This document shows positions 1-11,113 of a DNA stretch of 64,000 nucleotides, piece by piece. The translations under genes were made by a program, and so were the position numbers. The DNA is taken from the NCBI GenBank assembly GCA_965178125.1, contig OZ237748.1:1153998-1217997 (forward strand), written 5' to 3'. The notes beneath the pieces are model-generated. The model did no database searches and was not told the origin of the DNA. It saw only the letters and a program-made list of their open reading frames with translations. This DNA is from Bilabrum cf. latius (lineage: Eukaryota > Bigyra: Bicosoecida > Bigyra > Bicosoecida). Every line of letters begins with the position of its first letter. Within the stretch, counting starts at the first letter, position 1.

Positions 1-81
1 ATGGCTAACAACCTCATCAAAGCCTTTCGCATTGAGAAGATCCACCAACTCCATGAATACTGGTGTAACAACAACAAATAA
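1..81 (+). CDS. 3' end of an unidentified reading frame (partial)
   Basis: The frame is open from the first base of the window and ends at TAA (79-81), giving 26 codons ending ...CNNNK. The window begins with ATG, but that may be chance because nothing upstream is visible. No domain can be recognised in such a short piece. It could be the C-terminus of an upstream gene or a chance frame. Confidence 0.25.
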   Translation: MANNLIKAFRIEKIHQLHEYWCNNNK

Positions 82-129
82 GTCACTGGATTTGGTTTTT
101 CAGTCAGGGAACGTTCGCTAGGCTTCCAT

Positions 130-660
130 GGACCATGAGAATTCTGGAGTTGTACGCAACACCCAGAAGAACTGGTGAGCGCTGCTCTTCAGCGCCCGAA
201 TAGCACGCGGCTTGATTGCGGCTCAAGTTTAATTGTGACCTCTCAACTTGCACACATCCGCATGTGGTCGGGTGATCCGATCCCTTGATCCGATTCACTC
301 GTCACACATATGCATAATTCCCCAACTGCCCGGCCTGTGCCTCCCACTTGTCATCCGCCGTATAAACCCGATCGTCCCAACAATCATCTTGTCCTCCTCT
401 ACTTCCTCAACCCCCTTCGGTGAACCGTCGCCCCTCTCCCTCTGGTCCGCCCTCACCTCCACCCCCATTCCCTTCGCCCACCCCTCGTTGCCGCCGCTCC
501 TGCACCTCCTCCTCACGAGCCGTTCTCTCTCTTCCCCTTTGCATCGCTGCTTTGCATCTGGACCTGCACCTCGCGCGAGTCCTGCGACCACCGCTCCACC
601 TCAATCTCAAAGACCTTGCCTGCCTCAACAACATATATGTACCCCACTTCAAAGTCTTCC
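130..660 (-). mobile_element. Retroelement 3' tail, inverted copy of 42.4-43.06 kb
   Basis: Read on the minus strand, this stretch matches 42,430-43,060 read on the plus strand. Both contain the end of a coding frame with the shared pattern EIEVxRWxQD...QMxxSDA, followed by a 3' tail. The clearest nucleotide match is 184-242 against the reverse complement of 42,961-43,020 (for example AGCGCCCGAATAGCACGCGG). The partner copy sits behind a domain that looks like the C-terminal part of a non-LTR retrotransposon protein. This copy is degenerate and probably dead. Insertion boundaries are not visible. Confidence 0.5.
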
Positions 661-708
661 CTATTTAGACTGGATAAAATTAAGGAAACATAAAATTCAG
701 CGAGACAT

Positions 709-1318
709 CCTTATGATCCCACCTCCCTCTTGGCCCTCCTCAGCGCCTGCACCACCCTCTCAAGGCTCCTCACAGACCCTCCCCGCCTCATGATCCCACC
801 TCCCTCTTGGCCCTCCTCAGCGCCTGCACCACCCTCTCAAGGCTCCTCACAGACCATCCCCGCCTCATGATCCCACCTCCCTCTTGGCCCTCCTCAGCGC
901 CTGCATCACCCTCTCAAGGCTCCTCACAAACCATCCCCGCCTCATGATCCCACTTTCCTCTTGGCCCTCCTCAGCGCCTGCACCACCCTCTCAAGGCTCC
1001 TCACAGATCATCCCCGCCTCATGATCCCACCTCCCTCTTGGCCCTCCTCAGCGCCTGCACCACCCTCTCAAGGCTCCTCACAGACCATCCCCGCCTCATG
1101 ATCCCACCTCCCTCTTGGCCCTCCTCAGCGCCTGCACCACCCTCTCAAGGCTTCTCACAGACCATCCCCGCCTCATGATCCCACCTCCCTCTTGGCCCTC
1201 CTCAGCGCCTGCACCACCCTCTCAAGGCTTCTCACAGACCATCCCCGCCTCATGATCCCACCTCCCTCTTGGCCCTCCTCAGCGCCTGCACCACCCTCTC
1301 AAGGCTCCTCACAGACCC
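709..1318. repeat. 77-bp tandem repeat, about 8 copies
   Basis: Units start with ATGATCCCAC at 713, 790, 867, 944, 1021, 1098, 1175 and 1252, a strict 77-bp period with few substitutions. The rightmost unit contains the last codons of the minus-strand gene at 1,250-4,909, and the next unit supplies its TGA. The array is therefore an amplification of the 3' coding end of that gene. Because 77 is not a multiple of 3, further units cannot extend the protein in register. Confidence 0.9.
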
Positions 1319-4300
1319 GCTTGCCATGCTTCCAGTCATTGAATTGGACTCGCTGCTCTGCTTTACCTGTTCCGTGCGTTGCCATCGAGAAATGGATTTC
1401 CCCACCTGCATCGGCCCTGGCACCAGCACCGAATCGCCGTCCTGCCCATCTGCCAGCTCGATTTGCAGCTCACCCGGGGTCCCGCTGCCTTGCCAGTCAA
1501 ATGTGCGTGATATTTGGTGCCTGCCACGTCTCCTGACTGTTTCGTCTCTCCTGGCCTTGTGCCTCCGCCCCTTCCCCTGCAGCAGAGAAGACAGCGTGCT
1601 GCGGGCTGTTCCAGGCCCCTGCGCTGTGCCTCCGGGCCAGGATCCATCTCCAGATCCAGATCCAGAGTTTGATCCAGGCCCTGGCTCGGCATAACCGTCG
1701 AGGTGCAGCTGAAGCATGTAACTCCCGCCCCTGCTTTTCGATTCCGAGTCAGCGCCCCCACCAAGGTCGATTGGACCCACCACGCTGCCGCCACCGGGGC
1801 TAGAAGCAGAGCTACGAGAGAACAGTCGCCGCAGGATGGACAGGTAGGTGCTGCCTGTGTGACGAGTGCCACCGGACGTTTCTCCCGTTGATGGGGCCAT
1901 TCGTTTGCTGACGACAGAGAACCACGAGCTGGACCCTTGCCCTGATCTAGACAATGAACCAGACCCAGACCCAGACCCAGACCCTAGTGCATGGTCTGCC
2001 ACAGGCACAAGCACAGCCCCTCTCTCCCTCTGCCACGACATCGGGGTGGTGGTTTTGCGGGAGGTGCCATGACCAACTTCGATGCGTGGGTGAAGGGCTC
2101 TATCCAACGCACGGACTTCACCTGCTAGCTCACCTTGCTCCCACCCACGAACACTCGCTGTGGATCCAGTTGCGGAGGGGATGCCCAGCTGCTGAGCCAG
2201 TTGCAAGGCCACTGGAAACTCGCACTGCGGAATCGCAATCACGTTCGAGGAGGAACGGGTGCAGTGCACTGACGCGATGGAGGCCGGAAACCGGCGCATC
2301 CTTTGCACGGCCGCACCCCGAATAGATCTATGGATCTCTTGGATATCGTGTGACGAGTGCTGCGCCTGGATTCTGCCCTGGTCCTACGAGAGTGGGGCGC
2401 TTCCTGCGGAACCGTGCGCGGTGCCCAATCCACCGGTGGATCCCATCACGCGCACGTCGTCCTCGCGCCCCTCCAACGTCGCCCCGCTGTCGTGCTGGCT
2501 GGCACCGGGACCTGCATCCATACCCACACCAAAGCTAGATCCAGCGACCAAGGGTGCCCGTAGGCTTGGTTGCTCGCGCGTGTTAGTGCTTGGACCCGTG
2601 TCTGCACCACTAGTTGCTTTCGTGGTGCACTGGTTTACATCCGAGAATGATGACGGGGACGATGGAGATGGATCCTGGTCGTTGTGCTGGTACCACGCAC
2701 GGCTGTAGGCTTCCCACACGCGGGTTCGATTCCGGTAGAAGATCCCAGGACCGCTTCTGGACCGCTTGTCTAGCCAAGCCAGAGGGTCAGCACTAGGTGC
2801 TGGCTGCACTGAAGCTGCTGCACTGTCATGCGGTGCACCCATGGCCAGTCCCTCGCCCCACAGGCTGACTCGGGGGCTCTTGGTCCCGGATGCCTCCAGC
2901 CCGATATCGTTGCTGTCATTTTCGTTCTCCTGCTCCTACCGTGACCCGCCCTCGCATGGCTCCTCATGCAGCGGTGGTTCTCGGTCCCCTGCAGGCAGCG
3001 CCCCCACTCTGCCCATCACGACAGACGGCTGCAGCGGCATGCGATGCACCCGCTCTCGAGCAATGTCACTCGTCACACCCCTCCACACGTCGGGCGCCGG
3101 AGGCAGGAACAGCCCCACGCTCCATCCGGGCCGCATGTCCGCCTCGCCCTGACCATGGGTCAGATCCACCAGTGGAGCGCCTTTGGCCATGTATTTGCCC
3201 ATCTCAGGCATGTACAGAGGCGTGCTGGCGTGTGACTCGAGCTCTGCCCGGAGGTTCCGCACTTTGATCGCGCGGCGCCTCCTCCCCTCCCAAGGGTCCC
3301 GCGAGTCGGTTGCAACCGGCGCGCTCACCCACCTGCCCCTGCCCTCCCACGAAGCAGGCCCACCTAGCTCAGAGTGGTGCTCCATGAAACGAAGGTAACG
3401 AGCCAGGCCATGCAGGCCTGTATCCCACTGGGCGGCAGGTAGTCGGAGGAGACCGTCCTCTTTCCGTTGCCTTCCCGCGCCCAATGACGGGGTAGTTGGA
3501 GGTGATAGTGATGGTGATGGTGATGAGGATGAGGATGGGGATGGGGATATTGCCCGGGTCCCATCATTGTCCACATCATCATCATCATCGTCGTCGTCGT
3601 GGGAGTGGGGATGGTCAAAGTCAGAATTTTCATCCTGACCATCCCTGCACCGGCCCAGCCACTTCCCCTCACCATGCCCCTACATCGAGACGCCCTCACT
3701 TGTCATCTCCTTCCCCTCACCATGCCCCTACATCGAGACACCCTCACTTGTCATCTCCTTCCCCTCACCATGCCCCTACATCGAGACACCCTCACTCGTC
3801 ATCTCCCGGATGGGCGACAGGAGGCCGACGGGGTGGTGTCTCTACCCTGTGTTCCCCCATCCAATGTGACGAGTGGGCGGCTATTCCCCCCCAACAGCTG
3901 GCAACTGGGGCTGGGGCTGTGCGTGTGCATGCAAAGGCACTGGCAGTGGCAGATGATCGTCATCATGTAGAGGCTGTGATGAGGGGCCGTTGCTCGCCCC
4001 AGTCCTCGTCCTGATGTCTGTGCGATCCACGCATCTCCCGCATCTCGTGAACTTGCTAGAATACTACTAGTCTCTATGATTTCCGGGTGGACCGCGCTCG
4101 TTCGATCCGTTGCTGCCATGCCTGCCGCCTCGCTATTCTCTTAGCGCTGGCTGGGCCTCCTCCACCTGGCACAATGCCTCTTGTCGCTGCTAGCACAAAT
4201 CGATTTAGGATAGCTGAGTTCAAATATGATAAATCATGCTGCAACGAAGCGCAAATGCTGAGGATTGCATCAGCTGCGTCGATGATGTCGGCTGTGTCCC

Positions 4301-4909
4301 ACTGCAACTGGCGGAGATGCATCGAAAACAAAGGGATTTTGATCTCACAGCGCTCGATTCTAGCTCAATCGAATATCCAGCATACTCACCTGCGTGCGTT
4401 TGGAACCGATTGTGCGTTTGTGCATGTTGGAGGGACAGGCACAGCAGCGATACGCCACGAGCACACTCGAAGCCAGCTTGTTTCCAGCAATGGAAATCCG
4501 TCGATACCGCTGAAGGGTATAGTTCCTTGCATAGAGTCACAATATATCGTTAGCTCCCATGCGTGGGCTCGTCGCTGTGTTTGGCTAGTCCCGTCACGCA
4601 CCAGGTGGCCATTTGGTCGCAATGCGCTTCCTATCGCGCACGTTGAGCAGTCGATACCGCAAAATATCAAACCAAAATGCAAGCTTCCTAATAAATGCAT
4701 GCTGTCTTACTCCATCGTTCTACTTTTGCCCTCCTGGACAGCTCGATCGGTGCTTCTTGCCCGCCGTTCTGCGAGCAGCTGGTCGCGCCACGGGTCGTGC
4801 CGGCAGCTGCCGTCCGTCGGTTTCGGAGCTCGCCGCCGCTGCCGCCGTCAAAAGATGCTTCCGGGGGAGCCACGGCGCCAGTGCTGCTGAGTGACAGGCA
4901 GTTTCCCAT
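1250..4909 (-). CDS. Five-exon unrecognised protein with N-terminal acylation motif; 8 in-frame UAG
   Basis: Proposed exons on the minus strand: 4909-4711, 4630-4602, 4509-4390, 4301-4065 and 3973-1250. Introns are 80, 92, 88 and 91 bp, with GTAAGA, GTGCGT, a third site, GTGAGT and GTATTC type donors and CAG/TAG acceptors. All junction phases agree and give 1,102 residues ending in TGA. The 29-bp exon is the least certain. The protein starts MGNCLS, matching the MGxxxS N-myristoylation pattern with a neighbouring Cys for palmitoylation, so membrane attachment is inferred. The middle has three 16-residue repeats (3,665-3,805), then an Asp run and Pro/Ser stretches. The C-terminal part is Ser/Gly-rich with a basic helix (RSLERVVQALRRAKREV). 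In-frame TAG lies at 4074, 3881, 3842, 3776, 3728, 3680, 2936 and 2384. No known family recognised. Confidence 0.6.
3665..3805. repeat. 48-bp in-frame repeat, 3 copies, with a UAG in each unit
   Basis: Three near-identical 48-bp units (CCCCTACATCGAGAC core at about 3,677, 3,725 and 3,773). They lie in frame in the minus-strand gene and encode a 16-residue unit (EMTSEGVSM-UAG-GHGEGK). Each unit carries one TAG at the same place, so duplication copied the TAG as an ordinary codon. Confidence 0.8.
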
Positions 4910-5281
4910 ACTTGTTTCTTCTGTAGACTATTACGATTCGGACAGGCAAGCTTTCTCCGATGAAATGGCCCAAGAGTTGTGAATGCCTCGGTTTGCTTGC
5001 TGATGGGATGCAGCGTCATCGTCATCACACCAGTGAGAGCACCAATTCGGAGCGGCAAATACTCCGTCAGTGTGCTCATATGCACCAGAACTGGACTCTG
5101 TAGCTAAAAACACCGTGACTTCATGCTGCCGGACAAAGCAAGCAGGGAGGCAGGAAAGGGCCCCTAGCCCGAAGCGACCAAATGGTATTTGAGTCATGAG
5201 TTTTGACGCCTGCGACGATTGTTGCGCGATAGTATTCTGCGAATTTACCTTGTTCATTCCCAGTCGATGTCCTTACCCACT
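4910..5281. other. Intergenic, no feature recognised
   Basis: This 372-bp gap lies between the 5' end of the acylation-motif gene and the 3' end of the armadillo-like gene, both on the minus strand. It should hold the promoter of the former and the 3' UTR of the latter. I see no clear TATA box or repeat. Confidence 0.4.
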
Positions 5282-7985
5282 TCACCTGCCCGCCTGCCCC
5301 TTCCTGAAGCTCACCAGCGCCGGCCCATTCGCAGCCGCGGCCGCCCACTCCCCCGTCACACCCGGGCACGCCGCCTCCGCTGCCTCCTCCGCCGCTGTCC
5401 CCTCCACGGGGGCGCCCCGCACCAGCGCACTCGTCACACTCAGGGCGTCCTCCAGCGCGGAACCCAGACCAGAGGCACCAAACGCACTCGTCACACCTCC
5501 CCCGTCCTCGGCGAACACCTCGCACGCGAAATCGACCGCCGCCGCCGCCAGACGCGCCCCCCTGGCCCAGGCGGCCCCAACGGCGGCTGACCCGGTGGGG
5601 CCACTCGTCACACCTGCAGAGGCGGTGGCAGGCAGGATGGCCAGCTCCTTGGCTGCCCCGAGGCACGCGGCCGCCGCGCGCCCCGCCTCCAGGAGCACCT
5701 CGCCCTCCTTCGAGCACTCGTCACACCCCGCCAGCGCGCTCCCCGCCGCCGCCAGCAGCCGATGGGCCACCGGGTCATCAGGCCCCCCCTTCTTAAGGAG
5801 GGACAGCAGCGCCCTGCCCGCTCCCAGCCTCCAGGCCCCCGGTGCCCCCCTCCCTCCGTCCCCCAGCAGCCCGGCGCAGTCCACGGCCCCCCGCAGCAAG
5901 GGCCCCTTGCCCTCCCCCGCCAGCCGGAGGAGTCCCTGCACCGCCTCGCAGCACCCCCGCAGCTGCGCGGGGGACGGGGGGGGGCAAGCGGCCCCGCCTG
6001 CAGAGGATGCTGCTCCCGAGGACGCGCTGCCTCTGCCGCCAGAGCCCCAGCCCCAGCCCCAGCCACCTCCCCGCAGCAGTCCAGCCGCCAGCTGAGCAGC
6101 CGCATCCGCTGGCCGCAGCAGAAGCCCGCGCACCTCGCCCGCCGCACCACTCGTCACACCCCTGGGCATGGCCGCGCCGGCTCTCTCGGTGAGTCGCAGG
6201 GCCGTCCGCAGCAGAGAGCCGGCGCGACCCACCGGGCCCGGGGCACCGGTTGCAACCGCCCGAGCCACTGCCACAAGCGCCTCCCCCGGCCCTGCACCCG
6301 ATTCCTCCCCACCTTCAGCTGCATCTTCCTCTTCTTCTTCATCGCTGCCGGTCGCCAGGCCCCATGCCCTGCACACCGCCCCCGCCGCCCCCAGCAGCAA
6401 ACACACGGGCACGGCCCCCAGGGACTCGGCCCTCGCGCTGGCCAGCTCCCGATGGGCCCTGGCCGAGGACTGCGCCGACTGGCCCACCACGGCGCCCAGG
6501 CCCTCCTCCTCCTCGTCCTCCACACTCGTCACACCCCCACTCGCCGCCCCTGCAGCACCCGTCCCCGCCCCCTTGCCGCCCCCCGCTGCCCCCGACTCCC
6601 TCTCCCTCGAGGCGGCAGCGGCCGCCTGCACCTCCCCCTCTCTGGCGCCCGCTCTGACAGCCGCCTCGGCGCCGGACAGAGCCGAGCCCCCGCTCGCGGC
6701 CCACCCCAGCAGACCCCCCGCCTCACTCGTCACACCCCCACCGGCCCCCACCGCGGCCCTCCCCGCCGCCTCCCCCGCCTCCTTGGGCGCCCCAGGGGCA
6801 CAGGCCAGCCGCACCAGGGCGGCGGCGGCGGCGGCGCGACCAGCGGGGTGCACGCAGCCGGTTGCAACCGCTTTGCCACCGCCTGCAGACCCGGCGGTCC
6901 CTCCCTCGGTTGCAACCGCCAGCAGCGCCCCTCGGAGGCCCCCCTGCCTGGCCAAACCCGCGGCGCCCTCCACCCCGTCACCCGCCGCAGCAGCCACCTC
7001 CAGCGCCAGACGGGCCGCCCCGCAGTGCAGTGCACCCGCGCTCCAGTCCCCCGTGGCCTCCGCCAGCGCCCTGGTCCTCGACACGGCGGGCTGCACCCAT
7101 GAGGGCAGGCGGGGAGGGGAGGGGGGGCCCGAGGCAGCTCCCGCTCCTGCTCCCGCTCCTGCTCCTGCTCCTGCTCCCTGTCCTGGCGGTGCACCTGTGC
7201 CTGCGGGAGGACTGGGGGGGAAGGCGGGTCTGCCCTCGGCCAGGGCCGCGCAATCCACCGGTGGAGCGGGCTGTTCCCTGGACCACGCCTTGGCCAGAGC
7301 ATCCATGCCCCCGGCACTGGAATCGCTCCCACTGCCCCCCCCCCTTGCTGGATAAAGCAGCAGCAGCAGCCCCGTCCTCACCCTCACCCTCACCCGCCCT
7401 TGGGCAGTCCCCTCTGTGGGCGAGGGCGGTCCGCATCACGTCCACCAGCTCCCCCTTTGCACCGCCATGCGATGCACCCCCCTCCTCCAGCGCCATTGCC
7501 GCCCTGCCCACAGCCCCCGCGCTGGTGGACGCCAGAGCCCCAGCCGCGCTCAGGGCCTGGGCCAGACCCCTCACCCGAGTGGGGTCAGCCCCACCACCGT
7601 GAATGGCACGGGCCTGGCGGATGCAAGTATCCATCAGCTGCACCGCGCTCTCGTCGTCCCCCGCCAAAGCGCCCGTGCTGGCAGCCGCACGGACGGCCTG
7701 AAAGGCTGCGACCGTCGTCTCGAAGCTACTGCTCAGGATGGCAGAGCACAAGGCGCGAGCTCCGCCGGCGCGGAAAAACATGGTACCCGTGCTTGTTCCT
7801 TTGCTGGATTGCAGTGCCTCGCAGGTTCGAAGGCACGCGGCCAGCTGCTGCTGCGGATCGGCAGCATCCAATCCGGCGGCAAAGTCTGGAAGCGGTACGC
7901 TCGGGCCTCCTCTGCGCGCAGACCCGTTTCCCCCTGAAGCCTAGCCTCCATGCTTTCGATTTCTTCTACCCCGCGACTTCGGCAT
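5282..7985 (-). CDS. Armadillo/HEAT-like protein, possibly SYO1/HEATR3-related
   Basis: Starts at ATG 7985 with a basic MPKSRGRRNRK N-terminus and ends at TGA 5282-5284. The protein is Ala/Gly-rich and helical, with repeated segments such as MFFRAGGARALCSAIL and ARALCRVL-like helices, compatible with ARM/HEAT repeats. The basic start followed by such repeats resembles SYO1/HEATR3, the import chaperone of ribosomal proteins uL18 and uL5, but identity is tentative. The frame changes once, at a run of ten C (7,335-7,344). Removing one base gives 901 codons, so a sequencing error or a recent frameshift is likely. One in-frame TAG lies at 7,941-7,943 (codon 15). Seven copies of the CACTCGTCAC motif lie inside the coding region and are read as GVTS or CDEC depending on frame. 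It is divergent from PSMB5 across about 190 bp. Confidence 0.5.
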
Positions 7986-8175
7986 GCCAATCGACTCAAG
8001 AAACACCTGGTAAAGTGGATAGTTGCAGCTAGCGAGCATGAGTTCCTCGTTTGTTGCGTGCTACCACTGCTGGAATCCGATATACTGCAAGTGATTTTCG
8101 CTGGAACGTCACAGCATACAGCGAAACGAAGCTTCCCTCTAGTTGCATTATCAGTTACATAGTGCTTAATTCAGC
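7986..8175. promoter_or_regulatory. Short divergent intergenic region, presumed bidirectional promoter
   Basis: Only 190 bp separate the start codons of the minus-strand armadillo-like gene (ATG 7985) and plus-strand PSMB5 (ATG 8176). Both promoters must lie here or in the 5' ends. I see no canonical TATA box. Function is inferred from position only. Confidence 0.45.
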
Positions 8176-9548
8176 ATGGCAATGTCCGCTGCATTGATCG
8201 CCAGACCATCCAGGAAAGGCTTGGATGGTGTGGAGGCGGAGCGCGATCCGGAAGCGACTGGGCGATTCGTCCTACCATCTGTTGCTGACGTGAGTTAGGG
8301 GTTTCGATTGGACAATAATATCTTGAGGTGTGCGTGCTGGCGCTTAAAGGTCCCATGCAGCCCAGTGGCGATCGCTCTAACAGGGCCAGGTCCATCTTTT
8401 GGCTGGCGTGCTCGTCTTGGCGCATATGCTATTCTAGACAATATTGCCTGTATAAGAGCTTGGAATTCAATCGAATGAATCATAAAAGTGGTCTAGAGTC
8501 CGCTTCGTGCCAGGGAAAACCTCTATTTCGGATTGTAGTTTAATGCTAGTTCTACCATTCGAACGTGGCAGTACAAGGCGAGACGCAAACTGCTGCCCAC
8601 AGCACCCAAGCACAAGGATCCTTGCATTGCATTCATGTTGGCTGTCGTGCGGACCATGTCAATCGAGGCCCCACGCCACTGCCTCCCCATGCCCAGCCCC
8701 CACTCACCCGCTCGCTGCCTCTTTCTCTCCTCCTTTCCTCCCCTTCGCCCCTGCAGCCCGCGCTGTACGTCAAGACGCACCTGCACGCGCGATACGACAC
8801 AGAGGGCCTAGATGAGCGACTCCGGTTCGCGAAAGGGACCACCACTCTCGGGTTCAAGTACCAGGGGGGGGTCATCATCTCGGTGGACTCGAGGAGCACG
8901 CAGGGACCCTACGTGGCCAGCGGGAGCGTCAAGAAGGTCATCGAGATCAACCCACACCTGCTGGGGACCATGGCGGGAGGTGCCGCAGACTGCGCCTTCT
9001 GGGAGCGGAACCTGGGGAGGCAGTGCAGGCTGCACCAGCTGAGGGAGGGCAGGCGCATCACGGTGGCAGCGGCCTCCAAGCTGCTTGCCAACACGCTGGC
9101 GTCGTACAGGGGGTATGGCCTGAGCGTGGGCACCATGGTGGCGGGGTGGGACGAGGGGCCCAAGGGGAAGGCCCAGCTGTACTACGTGGACAACGACGGG
9201 CTCCGGTTCCAGGCCAAGGACACGATGCCCTACTTCTCGGTGGGGTCAGGGTCCACCTTCGCGTACGGTGTTTTGGATTCCGGATACAAGTGGGACATGA
9301 CGGACGAGGAGGCTGTGGAGCTGGGCCAGCGCGCGATCTACCACGCGACCCACCGGGACGCCTACTCTGGAGGCTTCAACAACGTGTACCACGTGAGGCA
9401 GGAGGGCTGGAAGCAGGTCAAGCACCAGGACGTCTTCGAGCTGCACGACATGTTCGGGGTGGATGCGCGGGTCAAGGAGGCGGAGGCGAGGGGGGAGGGC
9501 GGGAGCGGGGCTGCTGCGGGGGGGGCTGCCAGCGGGGCGGGGCAGTGA
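8176..9548 (+). CDS. PSMB5: 20S proteasome subunit beta type 5
   Basis: Exon 1 is 8,176-8,289 (38 codons, starts [10 protein letters not shown]). A GTGAGT donor begins an intron 8,290-8,756 ending CCTGCAG, and exon 2 runs 8,757-9,548 to TGA, giving 301 residues. After the propeptide the sequence reads [10 protein letters not shown]. The Thr after Gly is the autoprocessing site and catalytic nucleophile Thr1, followed by VDSRST (Asp17) and SVKKV (Lys33). The family block [13 protein letters not shown] is also present. This is the chymotrypsin-like subunit of the core particle, in the cytosol and nucleus. Length matches the family. It has no in-frame TAG and ends in TGA. An alternative start at the second ATG (codon 3) is possible. 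The C-terminal tail is Gly/Ala-rich and not conserved. Confidence 0.95.
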
Positions 9549-9726
9549 GCGGATCTGTGGGGGGAGGGCGTGCGGGCGTGCGGGCGATTGGGCGATTGGG
9601 AGGTGTGGTGCAATTGTACCCGGAGCTATGGTGGGTGCATTGCATTGCCTGCGAATACATGGCTGGTGTAGACTCTAATGCCACTGAATATGTATCCAAT
9701 ACTGAATGCACCCACTGCATCTCGCA

Positions 9727-10068
9727 CCATTCACAGCTCCCCGCTCACCAGTGCCTCACGCAGAGCAGTGCACGCAGCGCCCACCATTCACAGCTCCCCG
9801 CTCGCCAGTGCCTCACGCAGAGCAGTGCACGCAGCGCCCACCATTCACAGCTCCCCGCTCGCCAGTGCCTCACGCAGAGCAGTGCACGCAGCGCCCACCA
9901 TTCACAGCTCCCCGCTCGCCAGTGCCTCACGCAGAGCAGTGCACGCAGCGCCCACCATTCACAGCTCCCCGCTCGCCAGTGCCTCACGCAGAGCAGTGCA
10001 CGCAGCGCCCACCATTCACAGCTCCCCGCTCGCCAGTGCCTCACGCAGAGCAGTGCACGCAGCGCCCA
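9727..10068. repeat. 57-bp tandem repeat, 6 copies
   Basis: Six units of 57 bp with core CACCATTCACAGCTCCCCGC, nearly identical (one unit has GCTCACC for GCTCGCC). The rightmost unit contains the last codons and the TGA (10,016-10,018) of the minus-strand Ser-rich gene. The array thus lies just downstream of that stop and, as in the 77-bp array, amplifies the 3' coding end with its stop codon. Confidence 0.9.
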
Positions 10069-10786
10069 CCACGGCGCCGGCCCCCAGCTTGCCCAGCGGC
10101 GGCGCACTCGTCACACCCCCCCCACCCCCGCCAGCAGGCAGATCCACCGTCACCCACACAGAGCCCACGACAGCCCCCCTCTCCCCTTGAGGCCCCCCTG
10201 CTGTTCTCTTGTCCCCACCAATCGCATCGGTGCCTCCAGCAGCACCTGCTCCAACGCTCGCACCCGCCCCACCGGGGTCTGCCGGTGATGCCCCCGAGTC
10301 CGTTCTGGACAACCTCACCGGTGCCCCGATGAGCTTGGTTGCAACCGATGCCTCCAGCCGCCTCACGTCCTCCTCCTCGATCGAGTCGCCCTCGGAGATG
10401 GAGCCCATCGCCGTGCGGGCCGTGGATGCGCTGGCCGAGCCACTGCTGGAACTGGGCTCAGAGGATGACGCACTTCCACTCCGGGGCAGATCAAGCACTC
10501 TCGCCACGGTGGGCGGCTTGGTCCGTGACATTTTTGAGCTCTGTGCCTGCCGCCGCGCTCCGGCGCAAACCGAGACGGTCGAGATGCACGCCCCGGAGTT
10601 TCGCGTGCCGATCCACACCAAAAGCTGGCACTTGCTCGAAGCAGCAGTCGCCTTGGGTGTATCAGATGAAGTACAGCTTCGTAACACCTATGCGCGTGCA
10701 ATCCAAGTCACAGGAGGCATAGAAGGAGCCAGAGAGCCTTCAACCTCAGGAACCTCTACATCTCCTGTTCGTGTCAAAACTTGCAT
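10016..10786 (-). CDS. Ser-rich protein of unknown function, 256 aa; one in-frame UAG
   Basis: A single frame from ATG 10786 to TGA 10,016-10,018, 257 codons, with one TAG at 10,688-10,690 (codon 33). It starts [17 protein letters not shown]. The middle is Ser-rich with an acidic patch ([17 protein letters not shown]), followed by Gly/Ala-rich sequence and a helical end [12 protein letters not shown]. It carries a CACTCGTCAC motif (read GVTSA) and a GGTTGCAACC palindrome. The opposite strand also has an open frame (10,209-10,802), but codon composition and the iterated motif make the minus strand more convincing. No family recognised; likely mostly disordered. Confidence 0.5.
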
Positions 10787-11113
10787 GGAAACCAGCAAAT
10801 GATAATAAATAATATAGTTTAGAATAAAAGAGGAACCGACCCGAGCTTTACCAAGCTCATGGAAGAAGCTCTATGGAATATGTGATTAGCACGTTACATT
10901 GATCCGTGCCGAAGCTTCCACAAACCCGAATTAAAAGCATATCCCGAGTTTCTGTGAGGCGCAGGTCGATGATGGCTGTCTGCTGGTCATAACTTGAATG
11001 TTCATGATTGTCTACATCTAAAATACTGGACTGCCTCACAAGTTTACAACTGATACCCTTTCTGTCCACTTCTGCTTTATTGGTCACTTGAAATCCGCAG
11101 GCAGACTGCAATT
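10787..11113. promoter_or_regulatory. Divergent intergenic region between Ser-rich gene and eL28
   Basis: This 327-bp stretch is noticeably AT-richer than its flanks and separates two divergent start codons (10,786 and 11,114). It presumably contains both promoters. An AATAAATAATATAG run is at about 10,804. No further element can be assigned. Confidence 0.4.

Noticed and set aside
4087-4890. A 267-codon plus-strand ORF
   Set aside because: It is antisense to exons with good splice sites on the minus strand and has no recognisable protein features.
5196-7602. Several long plus-strand ORFs opposite the armadillo-like gene
   Set aside because: Pro/Ala/Arg/Ser-rich shadows of a GC-rich coding strand.
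10209-10802. A plus-strand ORF opposite the Ser-rich gene
   Set aside because: The minus frame has an ATG, a stop within the 57-bp unit and the iterated motif read as in other genes; the plus frame has no comparable support.
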